The notes beneath the pieces are model-generated. The model searched no databases. It was given only the letters and a program-made list of their open reading frames with translations, and was not told the origin of the DNA. A DNA stretch of 64,000 bases from Yersinia kristensenii (GTDB lineage: Bacteria > Pseudomonadota > Gammaproteobacteria > Enterobacterales > Enterobacteriaceae), in contig NZ_UHIY01000001.1 in assembly GCF_900460525.1 (NCBI RefSeq), forward strand, positions 3,472,001 to 3,536,000, read 5' to 3'. How positions within the stretch are numbered: the first letter of the stretch is position 1; every line of letters begins with the position of its first letter. Below are positions 59,413-64,000 of the stretch, in pieces. Both the position numbers and the translations under genes were made by a program.

Positions 59413-59826
59413 ATGGCAAGCCAAGATGAAGCATCATCAGCCTTACCCATGACACTAGATCGGGTCATTGACGAGGCGTTAATCGATGTTCACAGCACGC
59501 GGCCAATTCTGGATCAGATTGCGAATAAATGGTCGGTGCTGATCCTGACAGTTCTATGCAACAAACCGTCACGCTTCAATGAAATCATGCGGCGGCTCAA
59601 TGGCATAACACATAAGGCGCTGGCAGATGCACTCAAGCGCCTGGAGCGCAATGGGCTGATACGGAGAGAGGTATTGGCAAACACTACGCCAGTCGGCGTT
59701 GAGTATACGATAACGCCCCTCGGGCAGTCGCTACAGCAACCTTTTGCTGCATTATATGATTGGGCGCTAACCTACGGCTCTGAATTAAAACAAGCTCAAG
59801 AGGAATATGATCGCATCCGGTCTTAA
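59413..59826 (+). CDS. HxlR-family transcription regulator
   Basis: 137 residues. The winged helix-turn-helix is IANKWSVLILTVLCNKPSRFNEIMRRLNGITHKALADALKRLERNGLIRREV, followed by the wing VGVEYTITPLGQSL. One cysteine lies at about position 49, the region used for redox or aldehyde sensing in some members. It probably represses or activates the divergent SDR gene in response to electrophiles; that is inference. Confidence 0.93.
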   Translation: MASQDEASSALPMTLDRVIDEALIDVHSTRPILDQIANKWSVLILTVLCNKPSRFNEIMRRLNGITHKALADALKRLERNGLIRREVLANTTPVGVEYTITPLGQSLQQPFAALYDWALTYGSELKQAQEEYDRIRS

Positions 59827-59902
59827 TCATGGAGTGAATGACAGCGCTGACTGAGCAGGGGATAAATCTCCGTTTTTCGCGGTCTCGAATAAATCGGAAA
59901 GT

Positions 59903-59926
59903 ATCGGGTGAATAGGATCACCCGAT
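59903..59926. repeat. Hairpin between hxlR and the RHH gene
   Basis: ATCGGGTGA pairs perfectly with TCACCCGAT around ATAGGA. It lacks a T-run on either side, so a weak terminator or a protein site. Confidence 0.45.
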
Positions 59927-59955
59927 GAATAGGCTGTATATGATAATAAAGTGAC

Positions 59956-60255
59956 TTACTTTTTCTTCGGCGGTGCTTTAACACCATCTTTTAGCAATTG
60001 GCGCAATTTCTTCAATTCTTTCTGGCTCAATGGCTGTTCTGACACTTCTTCCACACCTTGATTATCAATCTCGCTGTGATGCAATTTGGCCTCTTTACGG
60101 CTGCTTTTGCTACTTTTAACCTCAACCTCAAAACTTTGCTCTAATCTTTCGCAAACTTCAGTGCTGAGAGAAAATTGCTTTTCTAAGGCGGCAGCTTTGA
60201 TTTTTTCTTTTAATTCCAGAGGGATTTTAATGGTTAAGGTAGATATTTCGCTCAT
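59956..60255 (-). CDS. Small ribbon-helix-helix-like protein
   Basis: About 99 residues; ATG 60255 has the better ribosome-site spacing (AAGG seven bases upstream), ATG 60258 is adjacent. Residues 3-45 (STLTIKIPLELKEKIKAAALEKQFSLSTEVCERLEQSF) match Arc/CopG-type DNA-binding folds. The rest is charged and lysine-rich, ending KAPPKKK. It may be an autorepressor; no toxin partner is seen next to it. Confidence 0.72.
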   Translation of the reverse strand: MSEISTLTIKIPLELKEKIKAAALEKQFSLSTEVCERLEQSFEVEVKSSKSSRKEAKLHHSEIDNQGVEEVSEQPLSQKELKKLRQLLKDGVKAPPKKK

Positions 60256-60390
60256 CATATAACCTTCAACTTAAGGGAAAATACCAAGCTAAGCGAGGGA
60301 AGCGAAACTGTCTAGGGGATAACACCGCTGTCACAAAAAATTCACAATTGCTGATGGCGAAAATACCCCATTAATTGGCAAATAACACCT

Positions 60391-60639
60391 TTGAGACTGA
60401 TACATAACGGTAAATGCAAGGCCATTTTGCGCTGGCACGGCCAGATATTGACCTTTGCCACACCGGTATTTGTGATGGCACACTTTCCGCTCTCAACCAT
60501 TATCGGTATTGGCGTGACGCTATTGGGGTATTGGTTCGGCGTTCTGGGGCTGGTCGGTGGCGCAATCGCACATTTGATCCTTACCTCCGGCGCACAAAGC
60601 AGGGCCAGACGCTGGGAGAAGTTGAGTTCGTTCAAGTGA
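60391..60639 (+). CDS. Possible small membrane protein
   Basis: 82 codons from TTG 60391, or 54 from ATG 60475. Two hydrophobic stretches (ILTFATPVFVMAHFPLSTIIGIGVTLL and WFGVLGLVGGAIAHLILTSG) and a basic tail. The starts lack good ribosome sites. The antisense frame of similar length looks less natural. Reality of the gene is uncertain. Confidence 0.4.
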   Translation: MRLIHNGKCKAILRWHGQILTFATPVFVMAHFPLSTIIGIGVTLLGYWFGVLGLVGGAIAHLILTSGAQSRARRWEKLSSFK

Positions 60640-60700
60640 TAGGGAAAAATTTTTGGTTAGATGGAGGAAATGTGGTGGAGATAACATTTCCCCCAGTCAC

Positions 60701-60961
60701 TTAGCGGTAAATGACCGCGGTACCGTGCAGTTTGTTATTGCCGGTCGCAGAGGTGATCAGATACGAGGTTGCACCGGCTTCATCTGCTTTTTTCGCCAGT
60801 GTATTCTCTAATTCAGTCAATGTACCGGCATTACTGGCTGAGATTGTACCAATCTCATTCAATCCAGTTGAGGGAGCATGCTGGATTTGTGTTGCAGCAA
60901 CACTGGCAAAGGATGCGAAAGAAAGGGCCAAAGCAGGGATAATATATTTAATATTTTTCAT
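60701..60961 (-). CDS. BhsA/McbA-family exported protein (DUF1471)
   Basis: 86 residues. The signal peptide MKNIKYIIPALALSFASFASVAA precedes a DUF1471 domain (GTISASNAGTLTELENTLAKKADEAGATSYLITSATGNNKLHGTAVIY). Related proteins (BhsA, YhcN, McbA) are small periplasmic or outer-membrane proteins linked to acid, peroxide and biofilm stress. Ribosome site GGAG six bases upstream. Two palindromes lie upstream and may control it. Confidence 0.9.
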   Translation of the reverse strand: MKNIKYIIPALALSFASFASVAATQIQHAPSTGLNEIGTISASNAGTLTELENTLAKKADEAGATSYLITSATGNNKLHGTAVIYR

Positions 60962-60986
60962 GTAAAACTCCAGTTACTTATTTACC

Positions 60987-61036
60987 ATTTAAATAATAAA
61001 TCATTATTTAAATCATTGGTTAGACAATCATTGTCT
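60987..61036. promoter_or_regulatory. Two adjacent palindromes upstream of the BhsA-like gene
   Basis: ATTTAAATAAT and ATTATTTAAAT (11-bp perfect arms, loop AAATC) at 60987-61013, then AGACAATCATTGTCT at 61022-61036, a perfect 15-base palindrome. They lie 26-75 bases before the start of the gene, in its likely promoter. Confidence 0.55.
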
Positions 61037-61330
61037 GGCGATGGAGTGCATGATACCGCATGGATTTTTAAATGAAACTCCAAAATACTGAGCTGAATAA
61101 TCAAATATATTGATTGAGAATTTACGCTTCTTGAAACTATTTTACTCAACTGCGGGTATGGGGAATTTGTCTGCTTTACCTAAATTGACCCACCCAATCA
61201 AAGCCTGACAAACAGACGGCAAACCTCGGATGCCCCGATTACTGTAATTTCTGTGAGACACCCTGTAGAATATGGGCGTTACCAGTATTTATTGACTGAA
61301 AAATAATGACTGACTGAAAAAGGCTTGAAA
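61037..61330. other. pyrF upstream region
   Basis: About 290 bases with no gene. GACTGAAAAA occurs twice just before pyrF. No regulatory site can be named. Confidence 0.4.
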
Positions 61331-62071
61331 ATGACGTCTGCAACTAAAACTAATAACAGTGGCTCAATATCTTCCCCGATTGTTGTCGCACTGGATTATG
61401 CCAATAAAGACGCGGCGCTAGCCTTTGCTGATCGTGTTAACCCGCGAGATTGCCGGTTAAAGGTGGGCAAAGAGATGTTTACCTTATATGGCCCACAATT
61501 GGTGCGTGATCTGCATCACCGCGGTTTTGAAGTATTTCTTGATTTGAAATTCCACGATATTCCTAACACCACCGCCCATGCTGTCGCGGCGGCAGCGGAA
61601 CTCGGCGTGTGGATGGTGAATGTCCATGCCAGCGGCGGGGCGCGTATGATGACCGCGGCAAAAGAGGCTTTATTACCCTACGGGCCGCAAGCGCCGTTAT
61701 TGATTGCCGTGACCGTGCTCACTAGCATGGATGGCGAAGATTTACGTGATATTGGCATTAACATCACCCCTGCTGAACAGGCTGAGCGGTTGGCGAAATT
61801 GACGTGGGATTGCGGTTTAGACGGCGTGGTGTGCTCTGCCCATGAAGCGGTACGGCTAAAACAGGTGTGTGGTGAGGATTTCAAACTGGTCACTCCGGGG
61901 ATCCGCCCAGAAGGCAGTGATGCTGGTGATCAGCGCCGTATTATGACACCGCCACAAGCCGTGGTAGCAGGGGTGGATTATATGGTGATAGGGCGTCCGA
62001 TCACCCAATCTCCTGATCCTGAAAAAGCCCTGGCGGATATTCTGGCATCCCTGCCTAAGGGGGCAAAATGA
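61331..62071 (+). CDS. pyrF: Orotidine 5'-phosphate decarboxylase
   Basis: 246 residues from ATG 61331 (a TTG two codons upstream is not needed). The catalytic Asp-Lys-Asp set is in [12 protein letters not shown], and [13 protein letters not shown] and [14 protein letters not shown] are the other conserved blocks. It makes UMP from OMP. The last four bases overlap the yciH start (ATGA), so the two genes are coupled. Confidence 0.98.
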   Translation: MTSATKTNNSGSISSPIVVALDYANKDAALAFADRVNPRDCRLKVGKEMFTLYGPQLVRDLHHRGFEVFLDLKFHDIPNTTAHAVAAAAELGVWMVNVHASGGARMMTAAKEALLPYGPQAPLLIAVTVLTSMDGEDLRDIGINITPAEQAERLAKLTWDCGLDGVVCSAHEAVRLKQVCGEDFKLVTPGIRPEGSDAGDQRRIMTPPQAVVAGVDYMVIGRPITQSPDPEKALADILASLPKGAK

Positions 62072-62394
62072 GTCATGATAATAGCCGCTTAGTCTATTCA
62101 ACTGATTCTGGCCGTATCACTGAACCCGAGATAAAACCGCAGCGCCCTAAGGGCGATGGCATTGTTCGCATCCAGCGCCAAACCAGTGGTCGTAAAGGAA
62201 AGGGCGTGTGTCTGATTACCGGTATTGATGGCAGTGATGAGATGCTGGAAAAATTGGCGGCAGAATTGAAGAAAAAGTGCGGCTGTGGCGGCGCGATAAA
62301 AGACGGCATCATTGAAATTCAAGGGGATAAGCGCGATCTGCTCAAGCAATTACTCGAAGCCAAAGGGATGAAAGTCAAACTGGCGGGTGGATGA
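62068..62394 (+). CDS. yciH: YciH, SUI1/eIF1-like protein
   Basis: 108 residues with the SUI1 domain: [78 protein letters not shown]. The KCGCGG and DGIIEIQG blocks are the eIF1 signature. It may influence start-site selection or act under stress, but is not essential in E. coli. Co-transcribed with pyrF. Confidence 0.97.
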   Translation: MSHDNSRLVYSTDSGRITEPEIKPQRPKGDGIVRIQRQTSGRKGKGVCLITGIDGSDEMLEKLAAELKKKCGCGGAIKDGIIEIQGDKRDLLKQLLEAKGMKVKLAGG

Positions 62395-62453
62395 GAATAA
62401 TGGTTGGTTTCAAGAATAAAAGAAATTACCCGAATAGTTTCTAGAATAAAAAA

Positions 62454-62577
62454 TATCCAAAGTAATTAGAGCTGTAGCTAGGCGGCAAACGAATAACTCC
62501 CCGATGAGCTGACACCCGTCAGTGATTCGGGGGCATGAGAGCCGCCAACAACGCTACAGTTTCAAGTACGAAGGATA
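62454..62577. repeat. ERIC/IRU-like element between yciH and osmB
   Basis: A 124-bp imperfect palindrome with CCGATGAGCTGACAC in its core and GCCAACA and CTACAGTTTCAAG on one side, matching the element at 15642 in layout but in a diverged version. It starts 60 bases after yciH and ends four bases before the osmB stop, so it is the 3' end of both convergent transcripts. Confidence 0.8.
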
Positions 62578-62580
62578 AAA

Positions 62581-62796
62581 TTATTTGCCGACCTGATGGC
62601 CAATAACGCCACCCACAGCAGCGCCGCCTAACGTCCCTAATGTACTGCCTGTCAAGACTGCACCGCCAACAGCACCGGCACCGGCACCAATCGCGGTGTT
62701 ACGGTCACGTTTGGACATGTTAGAGCAGGCGGATAGAGATAAAGCCAGAGTGAGTGCCAGTGCGGCAGTAGCAAATCGTTTATTGATTATCATCAT
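62581..62796 (-). CDS. osmB: Osmotically inducible lipoprotein OsmB
   Basis: 71 residues from ATG 62796, seven bases after GGAG. Signal peptide with lipobox LSAC, mature part CSNMSKRDRNTAIGAGAGAVGGAVLTGSTLGTLGGAAVGGVIGHQVGK, a Gly-rich zipper, nearly identical to E. coli OsmB. Outer-membrane lipoprotein induced by osmotic and envelope stress. An extended frame from 62865 has no support. Confidence 0.95.
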   Translation of the reverse strand: MMIINKRFATAALALTLALSLSACSNMSKRDRNTAIGAGAGAVGGAVLTGSTLGTLGGAAVGGVIGHQVGK

Positions 62797-63193
62797 AATA
62801 ATTCTCCAGACAGTGGCTAAATGCGGATTGAGCAGGTTATTGACCTTCAACTTACAGATTTTCAACTTATACGCCCTGAACTATCCGTATCAAAATGAAC
62901 TTGCCTAACTAAGTATAGGCATTGTATTCATTTTAGCCGCGATCTTATTCGGTTAGTGGTTAGAATAAAAAGCGGCGTTTGAGTTTAATTTCAGGATTAA
63001 TGCTGAAAACTTGTTTTGTCACCAATAGAAACTAGTATAAATATCCGAGAATCATTTAGTAGGTAAATAGTCCTAATTTAACCGCAAGGGGGAGGAATTA
63101 AGGATTATCTTAAGAGAAAGACCAAATTTAACGTCTGGTCGCGGCTCAACAAAGCTTGGCTGCATGGGCGTACATCTCTCATACTGTGCTTTC
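62797..63193. other. osmB-araD intergenic region
   Basis: About 400 bases without a gene. It should carry the osmB promoter and, toward its right end, the araD promoter. No ORF or RNA is supported. Confidence 0.5.
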
Positions 63194-63232
63194 TAGCCGA
63201 TCTGCACGCAGTTTATAGCTATTTATGCCATA
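63194..63232 (+). promoter_or_regulatory. Candidate AraC half sites before araD
   Basis: TAGCTATTTATGCCATA (63216-63232) fits the AraC I1 pattern TAGC-N7-TCCATA with one mismatch in the conserved bases. TAGCCGATCTGCACGCA (63194-63210) is a weaker copy 22 bases upstream in the same orientation, near the 21-base spacing of E. coli I1/I2. Confidence 0.5.
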
Positions 63233-63289
63233 CCGATTCTCTCCTGTGGCGCTGAAAATGAGATAAATTCAGTTATTCAGGATATGACA

Positions 63290-63985
63290 ATGCTCAACGA
63301 ACTGAAGCAACAGGTGCTTGCCGCTAATTTGGCGTTGCCGCGCCATAATCTGGTCACTTTCACCTGGGGAAATGTCAGTGCCGTTGACCGGCACCGTGGG
63401 CTTCTGGTGATTAAACCTTCGGGCGTAGAATATGATGTCATGACGGTTGACGACATGGTGGTCGTGGAGTTGGACAGCGGCAAAGTGGTGGAGGGCAGTA
63501 AGAAACCCTCGTCGGATACCGATACTCACCGGGTGCTTTACCTTAATTTCCCACAAATCGGCGGCATTGTTCACACCCATTCACGCCATGCCACCATCTG
63601 GGCGCAAGCCGGTTTGGATTTACCCGCCTGGGGCACCACTCATGCGGATTATTTCTATGGCACTATTCCCTGTACCCGCTTGATGACCCCGGAAGAGATT
63701 GCTGGCCGTTATGAGTGGGAGACCGGTAATGTCATCGTCGACACTTTCCAACAGCGGGGTATTAAGCCAGAAGATGTCCCCGCCGTTTTAGTGAATTCGC
63801 ACGGGCCATTCGCCTGGGGTAGCAGTGCTGATAATGCGGTACACAATGCGGTGGTGTTAGAAGAATTGGCTTATATGGGGCTTTTCTCTCGCCAGTTGAA
63901 CCCACAGTTGGCGGATATGCAGCCGCAATTGTTGGATAAACATTACCTGCGCAAACACGGGAAAAACGCCTATTACGGGCAATAA
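63290..63985 (+). CDS. araD: L-ribulose-5-phosphate 4-epimerase
   Basis: 231 residues from ATG 63290 (AGGA seven bases upstream), the exact length of E. coli AraD; an ATG two codons earlier is possible. The zinc site is [16 protein letters not shown] with a further His in [27 protein letters not shown] and [11 protein letters not shown] are conserved. It epimerises L-ribulose 5-phosphate to D-xylulose 5-phosphate in arabinose use. UlaF and SgbE are close paralogs; the AraC-like site upstream favours AraD. It is the first gene of its unit, so araB/araA are not directly upstream. Confidence 0.9.
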   Translation: MLNELKQQVLAANLALPRHNLVTFTWGNVSAVDRHRGLLVIKPSGVEYDVMTVDDMVVVELDSGKVVEGSKKPSSDTDTHRVLYLNFPQIGGIVHTHSRHATIWAQAGLDLPAWGTTHADYFYGTIPCTRLMTPEEIAGRYEWETGNVIVDTFQQRGIKPEDVPAVLVNSHGPFAWGSSADNAVHNAVVLEELAYMGLFSRQLNPQLADMQPQLLDKHYLRKHGKNAYYGQ

Positions 63986-64000
63986 TGGGCGTTTGGCCGC

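Noticed and set aside
60342..60635. 97-codon antisense ORF opposite the small membrane ORF
   Set aside because: Unusual cysteine and proline pattern, no good start; the plus-strand frame has the more natural membrane-protein pattern.

Overview
The window is a chromosomal segment of an enterobacterium, almost certainly a Yersinia species. The backbone follows the Escherichia coli order oppDF-yciU-clsA-yciY-yciI-tonB-yciA-yciB-yciC-ompW-trp-yciV-yciO-rluB-btuR-yciK-sohB-yciN-topA-cysB-acnA-ribA-pgpB-lapAB-pyrF-yciH-osmB. Yersinia is suggested by the unfused trpG and trpD genes, the ERIC/IRU-type palindromic repeats (one inside the trp operon) and the invasin-type and autotransporter adhesins. 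The species cannot be fixed from the sequence alone.

Layout. 1-3.4 kb: end of the oligopeptide permease operon, yciU and cardiolipin synthase. 3.6-6.5 kb: yciY, then a small variable stretch (stand-alone EAL phosphodiesterase, an unknown 87-residue protein, a zinc-ribbon protein) and yciI. 6.7-12.9 kb: tonB with a Fur box, yciA, yciB, a SulP anion transporter inserted before yciC, a YkgJ-like protein and ompW. 13-20.7 kb: a BON-domain lipoprotein and the complete tryptophan operon (promoter, TrpR operator, trpL leader with two Trp codons, attenuator, trpE, trpG, trpD, trpCF, trpB, trpA). 20.9-22.4 kb: yciV and yciO.

22.4-41.6 kb is the main accessory region. It lies where E. coli carries yciQ, between yciO and rluB. 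It holds a 2356-residue classical autotransporter with an extended signal peptide, an RcsA-like LuxR regulator, a lipoprotein, a 1942-residue inverse autotransporter with about 14 Ig-like (Big-1) domains, a secreted cysteine-containing protein, a receiver-only response regulator, a two-helix membrane protein and a second RcsA-like LuxR regulator. All genes point the same way. The simplest reading is a self-regulated surface-adhesin locus.

41.6-64 kb returns to conserved genes, with small insertions: an exported Cys-containing peptide (43 kb), a repeat-containing small protein and an AT-rich unknown gene (51-52 kb), and a GC-richer SDR/HxlR pair plus three small genes between lapB and pyrF (58.6-61 kb). 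The window ends with araD preceded by AraC-like half sites.

Non-coding structure worth attention includes three copies of a palindromic decamer before the EAL gene, a 16-bp perfect hairpin just before the ompW ribosome-binding site, a nested 72-nt hairpin after ompW, an ERIC element abutting the trpB ribosome-binding site, and palindromes before the autotransporter, the HxlR gene and the BhsA-like gene.
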